Assembly: GCA_021029095.1 (NCBI GenBank)
Contig: JAJOHG010000001.1
Coordinates: 2,232,001-2,296,000, forward strand
Source: Phellopilus nigrolimitatus
Taxonomy: Eukaryota; Basidiomycota; Agaricomycetes; Hymenochaetales; Hymenochaetaceae
Length of the DNA: 64,000 nucleotides
Reading direction: 5' to 3'
The stretch's first letter is position 1, and each line of letters starts with the position of its first letter. This document shows, in pieces, positions 39,910-51,654 of this stretch. The translations under genes were made by a program, and so were the position numbers. The notes below the pieces were generated by a model that saw only the letters and a program-made list of their open reading frames with translations, had not been told where the DNA came from and made no database searches.

Positions 39910-40585
39910 TTGGGGAGTGGATGATGCTTCTCGTGTAATCTACACCGATGCGTCTTCAGAAGGTTTTGCGCTCTGGTCACCCACCACGAACGACGCGTTC
40001 CACTATCGATTCATGGCGGAGACTCCAGCTTCTCTTATTTCGGCCGGCCACGTATTTGCTATTGTCTGCGCCATCTACTGGGCCAAAAGTCAAAAGCCAC
40101 ACTCTGACCGTTTAATGATTTTTAGCAGTGATCGGTCCACTGTTACCAAGTTTGACCAGCTTTGCGCGTCAGAGGAGACACACCATCTCCTCTTGCTTGC
40201 TATCGAAATGTTGATTGAAGGCGAGATAGACCTCCATGTCGTCAGAGAGGAGAGTCCAGTTACTGCTCGACTCTTTCGCGATTCGAGGGAGAGTTTGGAA
40301 CAGGACTATCCGCTTCTTAAACTCAAGGAGTTCAGTGTTCCTGAATACATCATGGATCGTGCTCGATGCATACGTTACTCGCCAATTTCCGATTCGGATA
40401 GTGGTCGAACTCGAACAAATGCTACCATGCCCAAGCCACGCCATTCGAGGAAACCCAAAAAGTCCACAAAAAGCGCAGAGAAGGTCATTAATGAAATTCA
40501 GCCACCATCCCATGGAGTTTTTCGGTCGATTTTGAATACGGGATATGGCATTGTCAACTACTTCACCGGCACTACTCCACCATGA
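39878..40585 (+). pseudogene. RNase H frame of the retroelement, shifted relative to the RT
   Basis: This frame reads KGIPFIKSGDWGVDDASRVI and then YTDASSEGFALW, the first RNase H strand with its catalytic Asp, and continues to 40585, ending YGIVNYFTGTTPP. It has no ATG of its own near its start and is displaced by one base deletion (or two-base insertion) from the RT frame at about 39880. I see no canonical -1 slippery heptamer in the right register. The simplest reading is a frameshift mutation. Confidence 0.6.
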
Positions 40586-41219
40586 TACAACAGACTCCTC
40601 TTTAGCTCAAGTCGCGTTTCTCCCTGCATACATTATATCCTTGGCGCATGTATATACAGTCGATAAGGAGATTGTACATGACACTTTCTTTCTTTCTTTT
40701 TTGATGCATAAGGACGATGTATCGCATTAAAAACCCTTTTTCTCTCCTTCTACGTAGCCCTGAGCATTCTCCATCCAAAAAAGCGAAAACTGCACACAAA
40801 GTCAAAGCCATATGCAAGCTGATAGCTGAGAACCAAAAGTGAAAGGTGAATTATGGATAGCAAATGCGATTGTCAGCTTGCGAATGTGATGGGAAAATAA
40901 GTTGCAGGAGTTTGGGTGAGAGCATAGATCATGGTCAAATGACAATGTACTCTTCATCGCTAGACTTCCAGTGTCGAAGAAATGCACATTGGAGTGCGCT
41001 GTCCATTCACTGTGCATTTTGCAGGAACCACATCAATGTACTTCTAGGTCTCGCTCTTTGAGCTAGAAAATAAAGTGACATTCTTTATATGTGCATCAAA
41101 ATTATCCACATACGTACATGTATCTATTTCGAGAATGATCGACATGATCGACTTTGAAAGTGCTTAGTAAGTTATGTAAGTAGTTCATCGTCACGACTCA
41201 CCGGTGACCACTGCAGACC
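40586..41219. other. Intergenic, GEP4 upstream region
   Basis: AT-rich, no gene recognised; it should hold the GEP4 promoter. Confidence 0.4.
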
Positions 41220-42163
41220 ATGCCCTTGAATATCCCAGGGTTACTCGTTCCTATCCAGCTCATCTTTCGGCCGAATCTTGTAGTTCCGTCTCTTACGATA
41301 AAAGGTGCCCTGCATGTACTTATCATCGCGGCTCAAATCTTACCGATCTGTGACCAGGAAAGACTTGCGATTCTTAGACTTTCCAGCACTGCAGAAAGCG
41401 GGATATAGAGGTGCTGTCTTTGACAAAGATAATTGCCTGGTATTTGAAATGCTCGAATTCCCTAAGGAGCGTGCACCTAATCCAGACCTCTAGACTATCC
41501 CGTATGAAGACAAACTCGTACCGGAGCTTGAGGCATGTTCTTTCCTCCTTGTTCTCATTTGCAAGAAATATAATGTTTGGATTAGGAGACGTGGAAAGAG
41601 TGCCGGTCAACATTTGGCGACGAGAACATACTTATCGTGAGCAATTCTGCTGGAACACGCCTAGATTCGGGCGGAATCCAGGTATGATTCTGTATTATTC
41701 ATATTTTACATGATATTCTACTGAAAAAAAAAAAAAACAGGCGGAATCAGTAAGCCATCGTCTGGGTGTATCGGTGCTGCGACATGGTACTTTAAAGCCC
41801 GGTTACTCATGCATTCGTGATATTCGGGCCTACTTCACATCGTTGAAGCATCCTGTTTCCGACAAAGAACTTTTCGTGGTTGGCGATAGGATATTCACCG
41901 ACGTGGTGCTTGCTAACCGCATGCGCTCATCCGAGAATCGCGTGCAGAAGGCGTCGTCAGACGTGAATACAAAAGCATTGGTGAGCAACGAACCGGACGG
42001 CCCGTTGTCCATCTTCGTCGACAAAGTGTGGAAGAAGGAGGCCATGGTTATGCGGTTTCTCGAAAAGAAAATTGTCCACATTATTGAGCGCTATAAAGGG
42101 CCGGATAGTGGTGAAATGGCAGAGCAAAAAAGCATGTTTGTCCGGTCGACGATGACGAAGTGA
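41220..42163 (+). CDS. GEP4: Mitochondrial phosphatidylglycerophosphatase, HAD family
   Basis: Dephosphorylates phosphatidylglycerophosphate in cardiolipin synthesis at the matrix side of the inner mitochondrial membrane. The start MPLNIPGLLVPIQLIFRPNL is typical. HAD motif I is YRGAVFDKDNCL|T (Asp nucleophile), followed by PYEDKLVPELE. Motif II is ENILIVSNSAG, then GGIQAESVSHRLGVSVLRHG and TLKPGYSC (motif III Lys). Motif IV is VVGDRIFTDVVLANRM, and the C-terminus contains VMRFLEKKIVHIIERY. One intron (41533-41585) is GC-AG (donor GAG|GCATGT), and the next has an A-rich run directly before its 3' splice site. It is convergent with the Spt21-like gene. Confidence 0.92.
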
Positions 42164-42323
42164 CGCTTGTTCTTTTGAGTTTTCTGCCTGTCTCGGAATA
42201 TTCTTTTCTACTATCGTTCCTACGACCCATGTTCGTGCAATGAGTTCACACAATATATTGAACAGTTAATAGGGAAATAATTGCGATATAGTTGTACAGA
42301 TATGATATGGTCGTCCATGTTCT

Positions 42324-45300
42324 CTAAACTAAACAGCCTTTCAACAAGTCTTCAAAATTCGTCGCTACTAGGCTTGCGTAATCGATTTCGCCTGGTCTTG
42401 CAGCCCCTAAGTCGACTGCATTCGTATCACCAACTCCACCGAAATCTAGATTCTGCGATGAGCTCCCTGCAAGCCATTCCTGCATCTGAGAGTCGAAACT
42501 AAGCTCGTTACTCGGGACGACAGGATTGAGAACGTTGTCCAGCAGACTCCATGCCTCGGTGAGATCTTCTTGGTCAAGACCGTTCTTCAATGCATCAATA
42601 GCAGCGTCTGCGGCAGAACCTGTCTGCGTAGACATGTCCGGATTGAAGTTGGAAAAGGTAGGATCAGTAAACAAATCCGTCATATTCGGAAAGTTGAGAT
42701 CGATTCCGGGTGATAAGGCACTCAGGTATCCTTCGGGCTCCACCTGGGCAATGCCTTCGTCAGGTGAAGCTCGATCAATGGCTGGAGGCGTCTCTTCCTG
42801 GGACATGTCTGACGAAGGAATATCTGAACAAGGCAGATCGATCTCGTCCATGGCCACGATGGAAGGACTAGATTGGGGCGGTGGCGAAGATGGTGGCAAA
42901 TCCAACGATGACCAGTCATGGATTTTGCTTGAGTTCATGATTGTCGAATCGGAAGAGATGGGACGTTCTGGTAATCCGACGGACTCGTCCACCGGGTCGT
43001 CACTGCTTGCGATAGGCAAGCAGCTTGGAGGATCGTTGTCGTCGTCATGAGAAAGAGATGAAGACCCTGCAGCAAAAGGCGTAGCTGCCCGTCGCGGAAA
43101 GTTCAAAGCATTGTCAGAGTTAGATGATTTAGAGCCGCTCGTAGGACGTGCACGTTTTTCAGTCGGAGAAGGCGATGGGGGATCTCCTGCAGTGAACAGC
43201 GACCGTGGTTTGAATCCCGTGCCCAAGTTTGTCATAATGGGTGAAGGCGTAAAAAGCGAAGAATGCTTTGCAGATCCTCCTGGCGAGCTAGCAGATATAA
43301 TCCTACGGGGAGTTGAGAGGAGGCCTTTGCGGTCGCCACCTGATCGGGGAGGCGATGTTTGGAAAGCTTGAAAGAAGTTTGCATATGCAGTCTTCGCCAA
43401 AGGCGAAGACTGCGCAAAAATGGGCGGTTTGCCTGGTGATGTCCTTGTTGAAGACCTACCCGGACTTCGGGGGGTAGTAGAGCCATTATCCAAAGGACGT
43501 GGAGGGGAAGTAGATTGCGACGGCATTGCTGGTACTCCGGATTCATCAGATGCGCTGACAACGCGTTTTACGCTGCTCTTTCCACCTAATCTCTCGAGTC
43601 CCTTTGACTTTCCAGGTCTTTTCCTCTTGCTACCAGTGCCCTCTTTGTCATCTTTAGAGCCCTCTAGGCGGGGTGGAGGAGCGGGAGGCGGAACTCCTCG
43701 CGCCCATTCGGGAACAATGTAAGGACCTTTCCGTGTGGAAGATTCGGTCACAGTCGATCCTGCAGAGCGAAAGAAAAATCCGCGTGGGTTGTTTGTTGAG
43801 TTCGCACTTGCACTGGTGCCAATGTCGGTTGCGGGAGGCTTAAGAGGATGCGCTCCTCCAAAGCTGCCATCCGCACGAATACGTAAACCGCCCCAGCCTC
43901 TATTGACACGCGTCCCACTGATGTCATCTCGCTCAACAGCACATTTTGACGAGCTGGACACTATTCGCCTGGCCTGCGGGTCGCGCTCATCTGGACGATT
44001 TGCTTCGCTCAGCCTCCTTTTCTTCGATTTTTCTCCGGCTCGAGTAGAGGGTGCGGCAACGGCATTGGCATCGACCTGATTTTTTGATACCATGGCAGTT
44101 GTAGAGCTCGAGGAAGATAGGTCGTTAGAGAGTCGAGAATTGAATCGCCCAAGCCCTAGTGGAGATGTATTTGTAGATTTGACCGACTCCTGTTCTTTGG
44201 GATGCTGCTGAGGACGCGGTGGCTTCCAGTTTTCCTTATCCGCAACAGTGTTCGGAGCTTCAATCTGCGGCTTTGGCTCTGTGTCGTGTATATGAGGATC
44301 TGTATCAGCAGTGATCGTGGGCTCAATGGGCTGCGTCGTGGCGGTACTACCGCCAGGTGCCTCTCCAGCCTGTTGTGACTCCAAAGCAGAGAGGTAAGCT
44401 CGTAAAAAAGCAACCAAGTCTGGGTTTGGGCCATGGCCTTCTTGTACATAGGTTGCACCACGTGCGTCGTCCGGTTTCGAAGATAGTGACGATAGTGCAG
44501 CTAGCATGACGGCATTCTGAGTGAGCTCAGGTGTATAGCTTTGAGTAGTATCGCTAGTCTGTTGGGAAGACGAAGGGGTAGATAGATCATATCTGGTCGC
44601 CAAAGACGCTCCAAGTGTGCTAGGAGGCTCAGGAGCTTTTTCATTGCGATTAGACCAAGAACTGGTAGCTGGCTGAGATTCTGACGGGCCTTCTGAAACC
44701 TCCCGGTTGGACTCAGAGTCTTCTGACTGGGTAAATGAGTTGTATTGACGTTTCGGTGGGCCAATGTAAGGAGTGGGGAGTCGATGTGCGCGAGTATCAT
44801 GAGCTGGATTGTGCCTGCGATCATGGTGTCCTCCAATGCTTGTCCCGTCTGAGCCGTATCCGTGCTGTATACGATCGGTAGATTGATCATACATTCCCAG
44901 TAAGCGTTCGTCAAACGAAGCAAACTGATGCGAATAGTGATCATTCGGTGTTTGTTTCGAGCGCTTGGAACGATTGGAGGACGACTTCGTCGGAGCCAGC
45001 ATCGGGGGTGGATTTGGAGGAGCCACCTTCGGAAAGGTCAGCCAACAGACATCTTTGGAGCCACGTGCACTACGCACCTGTCTTAGAGATAATACGACCT
45101 CGAGTGCATTCTCTCCCCTACCACAACCAACGATTGTCCCGGTCACCATAGTTGTGTCGGGCGTGCGCGACGAGAGGATGCCCGACAGAAGACCCATTCC
45201 CACTGCCACTCCTCCCGAAGGTGTGCTAGCACTCATATGGCGGCCCTTGGAGATGAAATCTTCGAGAGGATCGAGAACATATACTGAGAAATCCTTTATG

Positions 45301-45647
45301 GCGTCGGGTCTGAGTTCTGGGCTGCCAATACCAGGACAAGGGTGTCAGTCATTGCCGCAATCCAATCATTCGTAATCTCGTCCTGACCTGGAGCGACACA
45401 CTGCTATCGCACATGTCCTTAGGGAGGCACGCCCATAGTGCGGGAAAGAATTGGAACTCGATGTGGTGTCGGCAGATACAAGGTCGATATTTTCAGGAGC
45501 TTTTGCCAGGATATACTGCGGTGAAGTGTTGACCGTGTACAGAACACGCACTAATGGAATGTTAATGAGAGACCAAGCAAAATAGCAAGACAACGCACGA
45601 GCTACTCGAACTTCGTCAACCTCTTCGTCCATCTCCTCCTCACACAA
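42324..45647 (-). CDS. Ams2/Spt21-like chromatin or histone-gene regulator
   Basis: A homologue of Spt21 (budding yeast) and Ams2 (fission yeast), which control histone gene expression and silencing. The N-terminal domain is spread over three exons: RVLYTVNTSPQYILAKAPEN, then FPHYGRASLRTCAIAVCRSS and PELRPDAIKDFSVYVLDPLE. These are followed by GVAVGMGLLSGIL and GENALEVVLSLRQV. The rest, about 850 residues, is low complexity with a conserved GPYIVPEWARG segment that matches the basidiomycete family's PxWAR motif. Ends are the ATG at 45647 (an internal Met five codons on is an alternative) and the stop at 42324. The family is assigned from the N-terminal domain. Confidence 0.82.
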
Positions 45648-46051
45648 CTCGCAAGTGCCGTAGGAGTGGCTGGTGGTTATGTTGTGTCTCGTGCGGTAAG
45701 AAGCAACAGCTCAACTCAAGCGCGTGACCACAAGTGACACGACGCGTACTTATTAGTCACATGCACGCGCCACATTTTGATTCCGAGCACAATAGTTGGA
45801 TGACACTTCCTCATCTAATTCTCATATATTTCCCTTGCATTCGTAAGCTCTTATACATGCCGATTTACATTACATCTACGTTCAAATACAATGGCGAATG
45901 TGGTATCTACAACTAGAACGAAGTGAATAAATAGTGCTCACCGAGATCATCCAACGACCTCGGATGCGTAAACGGGGAAGGGGCCTCAGGATATCATAAA
46001 AAAGCATCGAGCATAAAAATCGTCAAAGGTCAGAAATAATGAATTTTTTAA
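45648..46051. other. Intergenic between OPT transporter and Spt21-like gene
   Basis: The 3' UTR of the transporter and the promoter of the Spt21-like gene, both minus strand. No coding block. Confidence 0.45.
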
Positions 46052-48818
46052 TCATGACCAAGTCGTCGGCCCGAACGTCTGGCCTTCCTCAAGTGTGATA
46101 AATGGCGTGCCATCGTAGTCTGCAGTATTTGACCAAACGGTGTTACCCCACCAATTAAGTTCGAAACCGCCTTTCGGGAACTGAACTGCGAAGAATATAA
46201 TAATGATGGCGATCGCGACCCCCGAATCGAGAGCCGCAGAAAGGATATAGTTGAAACGCATCCACCACTACACAACGACGTCAGAAAACAGGAAGGCAAG
46301 GAGGAGACGAGACTTACACGAAAGTGGAAGCGACGCATGAAGTACTGGAAGAACGCCCCAAACATGAACCAAGACGAGAAGTTGATGCCCGTTGCTGGAG
46401 GCAACACCGAGAGTCCACTAAGGATGACGGGTACATTGACATACCGCCAGAAGGACAGTGGGAAGCGCTTTGCGAGATAATAGAATGGAATGGGAAGGAT
46501 CGCGCCGATGAGGAAGAAGTACGTAAGTGGGTAGTACAATCCGCCTTGACTGAAAAGCCGAGCAGGTCCGATACCGCCCCAGACCACTGATGCCGTAGCG
46601 AATGTCGACGTGCTAGGACAGGTGAAGTGGTGCACCTGATCTGGAGAGCACAGGTCGGGAATGTTCGAAAACATCCACGATTGGACGAACACGACAACGA
46701 CGACGCATTCGACCGTCGCAACCACCTGCGCAATGAACATCAAGCGTGGGGGAATCTTCATGTAATGCCCAAGCTTGAGGTCGCTGACGAAGTACAGTGC
46801 CTGGCTCATCGAGATGAAGGAGAACGTCTTGAATATCATCATTGCTACTGGCCGACCTGGGAGCATGTAGCCTACAAGGAGCTCCGCAAGAACCTGAACC
46901 GCGACCGTTTGGTTCGTAATGGCGCGGATAACGCCAACAGGGACGAGGAGAACGAGGGCGACAATTAGCGCAACCAGGAGTCCCCATACAGGAAGCTTAG
47001 TGTCCCAGACATGGATTGTGACTATCGACAGCGCAAATGCGACCAATCCCATAATCGCGTACCACGTCTGGGGAACTTCGGGATAGATAGACATAAGACG
47101 ACTGTGGACGTCCCGGTTGTCCTTCAACGATTTGCGAACTAAAAGCACGAGGTCGCGACGATACCATACTATACAACGTATATCAGAATAAACATATATA
47201 AAAATTCTAGAAAGTACCGACAGTATGTGTGCACGACAACCGCCGTGAAGGATGCAAACGTCGAACCATAAGACAAAACGAAGGTGATAGGCATGTACAG
47301 AGGCGAATAAGCCTTGTATAGATCTTCATTGAAGGCACCATCCTGAATGACCGAGTTCGCATCATAGACCATGCCAGTGTTATCGAACGAAAGCGGGGCA
47401 GACATTGGAAGGTATTTTGCGTAAAACACATTCTTGTCTGCTTTCCGGTCAGAAGAATCCTCTACACATAGAAATGGGAACGTACAATAAAGAATCGGAG
47501 CAATGAACCAGAAAAATATGAGGAAGCCCACTATCGAATTTACCTGAGCCCACCACTATAACCGAATCAGTCAAAACAATTCCTCTTCGCGATGGAGAAA
47601 GCTTACCGGGATGACGAGCGGACTACCAATGTAAGAAATCATACTCCAGTCAAAAGTAAGGAAGCCCATGCCTAAGCCAGTCTGGTAACCAAAGAGCTGG
47701 TTAACGACGACGTTATTCGGCGCAATCCAGCAAACCCAGTTGAAGATTGAGAGCGCAGTAAAAATGTAACCGGGGAACCAGAACCAAACGAAGCTTGCGC
47801 CCATCGCATAGAGGAAAAAGCGCTCGCGAGACATGTGTTTGCCTTCCTTTCTACCGTAACTTCCGTGAAGCGTATTGAACAAAGCGCAATTCACGAGTAC
47901 GCCAGGGTAGATCATCGCAGAAGGCCAGACGAGGAACCGGCGCACAATTCCAGCGAAAGAGAAACCGATCACCTGCGACGAAAGACAGAGTAAAAGCTGG
48001 TATCCAAGACCCCAGTGTTGATTGAAGTACATGCGCTGCGTGGCAATGACGTCTGTCGCGTATGCACCGCTCGCAACAACATTAGACATGACAGTTATGA
48101 GTGTGTGCTCTTTGATGTTGAATGGTCCAGGATTAAGCGACCAACTGTATCCGAACGTCGTAAAGCGAGTTGTGGGAAGGACACGCTCGAGAAATTTGCC
48201 ACACGGAAGCGCGACAAGTTGAGCGACGAGGCCAGAGATATAAACGGAAGGATCTACAGAAGTCAGGCTAAGGAAGAGGATGAGCAAAAAAGTTAAGCGT
48301 ACATCGCATCGAGAAAAATTGATTCAGTCCGGAGATGAGCAAGGTGAACACTAGGCCAAGAAACCACATTCGGAACGTGTTCACTGGCATGTTTGGATCA
48401 TCCGTGTTCGACACCGCTGCTCGAACCTCTGCGTACGGGGACTCTCTGATGGACGTGAATGTCAATTTAGACTCAAAAGAACCAAAAATTAAACTCACTC
48501 TTCGTAGTCTACCGCGTCTGTAGACTGAAAGTGCATTCTTGAGCCTCTTTGCGAATCACTGTCATACTCCGATAAACCAGCGTTCGATGAACGCGTCATA
48601 TCGAAGCTGCTCGAGCATTTACGCGTGTCCGCAAACTTCTCGTCCATCTCAAATCCAGCTGATTCGAAAGACGCCGTGTCCGAGCCGTCGAAATCCCAGT
48701 TCGGGTCATTAAGGTGCAGCAGAGCAACTGCAACATCCTCAGGAACATCGGGATTAAGACGACTGCGCGTCCGGAGGGATGGCATGTGAAATAACCCAGC
48801 CTCGCTATTGCTCTCCAT
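46052..48818 (-). CDS. OPT-family oligopeptide transporter
   Basis: A proton-coupled importer of small peptides, about 14-16 membrane segments. It starts MESNSEAGLFHMPSLRTRSR and has a cytoplasmic N-terminus with DPNMPVNTFRMWFLGLVF leading into TM1. The family signatures are all present: the NPG motif in YSWSLNPGPFNIKEHTLITV, MRFNYILSAALDSGVAIAII near the end, and the KIPPR motif in KLGHYMKIPPRLMF. Long hydrophobic segments such as SIVGFLIFFWFIAPILY lie between. The C-terminus is WWGNTVWSNTADYDGTPFIT ... FGPTTWS. About six introns are present. Whether it carries peptides, glutathione or siderophore-like substrates cannot be told. Confidence 0.93.
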
Positions 48819-49617
48819 GTCTGGTGAAAAGTGGAAAAGAGGGGGAGGGGGGAAAGGGACAAGACGGGCCCCGGGTGAAGGAGAAGGGTATGAAAGGGGG
48901 GGAAGGAGGAATATCGAACCCAGAGATCATGTCGTTTACATAGTCTCACTGCTCAAGTCAGGTGAATAAGATATGCAGCAAGTGAGGAATGGATGAATAC
49001 TGGGCAATGTGAGCAGGATAAGACAAGACAATAAGCCGCAGGGCACAAAGATCATCTGTATCTTTGAGATCGACGGCTTCCTGATCAAAGACAGGATTCC
49101 GAACGCCGGCTTCTCATATCAACATATGCTCATAACGATCGTGTCTTGGGTAGAAGTTCGACGTCTGAGACCACCGCGGTCCATTTGAAGTACATTTTTT
49201 GTTGCATTTTCTAGATCATCCGTCGTCAGTGAATTTTGAAGAACGCAGGAATGAATCGCGCAAAGAACAGTCGCGGAGCGCTTAGAGGGCGGATATTAAG
49301 AGTGCGCCTCATGGAACGCGTTAGGCTCCGACCTTGAACAAGTTGAGCGTTTATTGTCGTCGCTCAAAGCGGGAAGAAGTTCCATTTCTGTCGCAGAATT
49401 AGAGTCCGCAATAAGCATTGGAAAATATTTCCACATATGGACGCGACGAAGATCTGCATTACGAGTCCGACGGCTGCTCGGCTTCAGATGGCGTCTTTCA
49501 TACTCACTATGACGGGAGTATCTCGCCAACTGGAAATGCTCACCTCTTATTTAACGAAAGTCACTATTACAAAGGAAGCCGTCGATTTCCCTTGCTGTGA
49601 GCCACGTCCCTGCAGGA
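48819..49617. promoter_or_regulatory. Divergent promoter region of OPT transporter and TauD-type dioxygenase
   Basis: About 800 bp between two divergent starts. A GATAAG site lies at 49017-49022, which could bind a nitrogen-regulating GATA factor; one site is weak evidence. No other coding block is visible. Confidence 0.35.
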
Positions 49618-51054
49618 ATGACTACCGAAACCCTTGTCCAGAGTATTGCTACTCTTACTCTCCGTCCCGCTGCCTTACCTAGAGAGCAGTCTTCAGCCAA
49701 AAATGAGAAAGAAAAATCGCAGGAGGATGCGGAACCGTATCGTTACACTTCTCTCCTCCCTGTTTTCTCCAAGGATCGGTATCCTCCCCTCGAGCCTTTT
49801 GAGCATGTTGATCCTGGACATCGCGCTTTGACGCATTCTAATCCCCGCTCCTTCTTGGACTCTGCGTCTAGCATTGATGATCTGACGCCATACCTGGGAA
49901 CTGAGATTCATGGCGTGAACCTCGCTGCTCTTACACACGATGAGCGCGATCAGGTAGCACTTGAGGTACATACCGGTAATTAAGCAATAAGCATACGCTG
50001 ATCAGCTTCTAGGTCGCTGGACGGGGCCTTGTAGTCTTTAGAGGACAGCAGGATTTCATTGACCGTGGCGCCGAATTTTATCGCGAGTGGGGGAGTCACT
50101 TTGGACGGTAAGCTTACTTTATTATCTATTGGAAGTTACTGTGCATATCTAAAATCTTTATCAATTGTTACTCAGACTGCACATTCATCCTACATCTGGC
50201 CATCCAGAAGGAGTACCGGAAGTCCATCTTGTTTATCGGTACGTTATCTTGGGTCTTCTCGAGCCATTGCATTTTCAAGTCTAATGAATCTTCACTACCC
50301 ATTTCTCTCCAACTCAATAGGGACGCGAACTCGAGTCTCAACTTTGAGTACGACGATAGTATCACTTCGACCGTCTGGCACTCGGATGTCACGTACGAGC
50401 TACAGCCACCAGGGCTGACGACCTTTTTCCTCCTTGCCCAGCCGCGCACGGGCGGCGACACGCTCTTCACAAGCCAGGTCTCTACACTTAAGAGGCTGTC
50501 CCCCGCATTCGTCGCGTTCCTTAAGACGCTCAAGGCAGTTCACTCGGGCTTTGAGCAGGCAGAGTTTTCGCGTTCAGGACGCCGCGGAGGGACTGTGCGG
50601 CGTGAGCCGGTAGAGCATGTACACCCCGTTGTGCGCCGTCACCCCGTGACTGGGGAGGAGGCATTGTATGTCAACAAGCAGTTCACGAGGAGGATAGTCG
50701 GCTTGAAAAGGGAGGAGTCCGGTACAATCTTATTTTCAGCGTACCTCTCTTTTAGAGAACTCATTCTATTTAACAGAGAACATCCTCAACTTTCTGTATA
50801 ATCACATTGCGAGTTCGGTTGATCTTCAGGCTCGCGTCCATTGGTCTCCGCATACTGTTGTCCTTTGGGACAACCGGGTTACTGCGCACGTAAGGACACC
50901 ACCTACTTTCTACAGGTTGTTTCATTCCTCATTTTCATTGCAGAGTGCGATTGCCGACTACGGCAAGGAGCTGTCGAAGGAGCGTCGCCACGGTGCGCGC
51001 ATCACGCCGCAGGCTGAGCGTCCCATCCCGGCATGGGATGGACTCGAGCTGTAA
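49618..51054 (+). CDS. TauD/TfdA-type Fe(II)/2-oxoglutarate dioxygenase
   Basis: An alpha-ketoglutarate-dependent dioxygenase of the taurine or sulfonate dioxygenase family; in fungi these often release sulfite from sulfonates. The ATG at 49618 gives MTTETLVQSIATLTLRPAAL. Conserved blocks are LGTEIHGVNLAALTHDERDQ, GRGLVVFRGQQDFID, HIHPTSGHPEGVPEVHLVYR, the metal-binding HxD in TVWHSDVTYELQPPGLTTFF, TGGDTLFTSQVSTLKRLSP and LYVNKQFTRRIVGLKREES. The distal metal His and 2-oxoglutarate Arg region is VLWDNRVTAHSAIADYG, ending WDGLEL at 51054. Several introns. The substrate is not determined. Confidence 0.88.
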
Positions 51055-51654
51055 TACAGATCGTTGTATCATTTGGGAAACAGTGTTTCCGATAAAACAT
51101 ATATTAACAGTATGTACAATGGCGATATACGTATCTTCAAAGAAGAGAACGTAGCGTCAAGTTTCAACTTTGAGAAGAGAATATCATATCTGCGCATTTT
51201 GACAATCCTGTTGATTTTCAAAGCGCGGAGATTAACTCGAAATAAAATATGAAGCAGAAATCGATCTGGCATACGTTGACTACTACTGCGTCTGCCACGT
51301 CACCCATGCTTCCTAGGACTTGGGGACCTCAACAAGCTCCGAGTCGACGCGTCGGCCGGATTCCTGCGGCTTGGGGATCTTCGCTCATCCGGTCCTTCCG
51401 GCTCACAGATATGTGAATCGGGAGGCCCTTCTGGTCTTTTACCACTTATTTAACAAGCTTACCCGCCTCCCAGGCGGAGCGGGTGAGGCCATAGAGCACG
51501 CGCCGATCATCTTTTCTAAGTTTGGAAGCTCGACTTCCAAATACGCAACGACAAATATCCAGGCCACTGCTGAGCCTTGCAATTACCAACACATCTCAAC
51601 CTGGTGACAGGACCCAAATGTATAAGTACATGATCATCGTAAGCTCTTAAGGTA
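51055..51654. other. Intergenic between convergent dioxygenase and bZIP genes
   Basis: Both 3' UTRs; no recognisable gene. Confidence 0.4.

Larger units (their letters stand above)
38284..40585 (+). mobile_element. RT/RNase H retroelement, DIRS-like, partial
   Basis: Two consecutive frames encode a Cys/His zinc-knuckle-like region, a reverse transcriptase and an RNase H, sitting alone between MCM5 and GEP4. RT sequence features resemble tyrosine-recombinase (DIRS-type) retrotransposons rather than Ty3 or LINE elements. No tyrosine recombinase, integrase or LTR is visible within the interval, so it is either a truncated element or a solitary RT gene. Confidence 0.6.

Noticed and set aside
38284..40585. 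Programmed ribosomal frameshift between RT and RNase H
   Set aside because: The sequence AAAGGGA is not in the register required for a -1 slip from the RT frame, and no other standard slippery site was seen. An ordinary indel is simpler.
48838..49617. An upstream exon for the dioxygenase, suggested by GTGAGC...GCAG just before the ATG
   Set aside because: The segment is only about 21 nt and no in-frame upstream coding exon was found.
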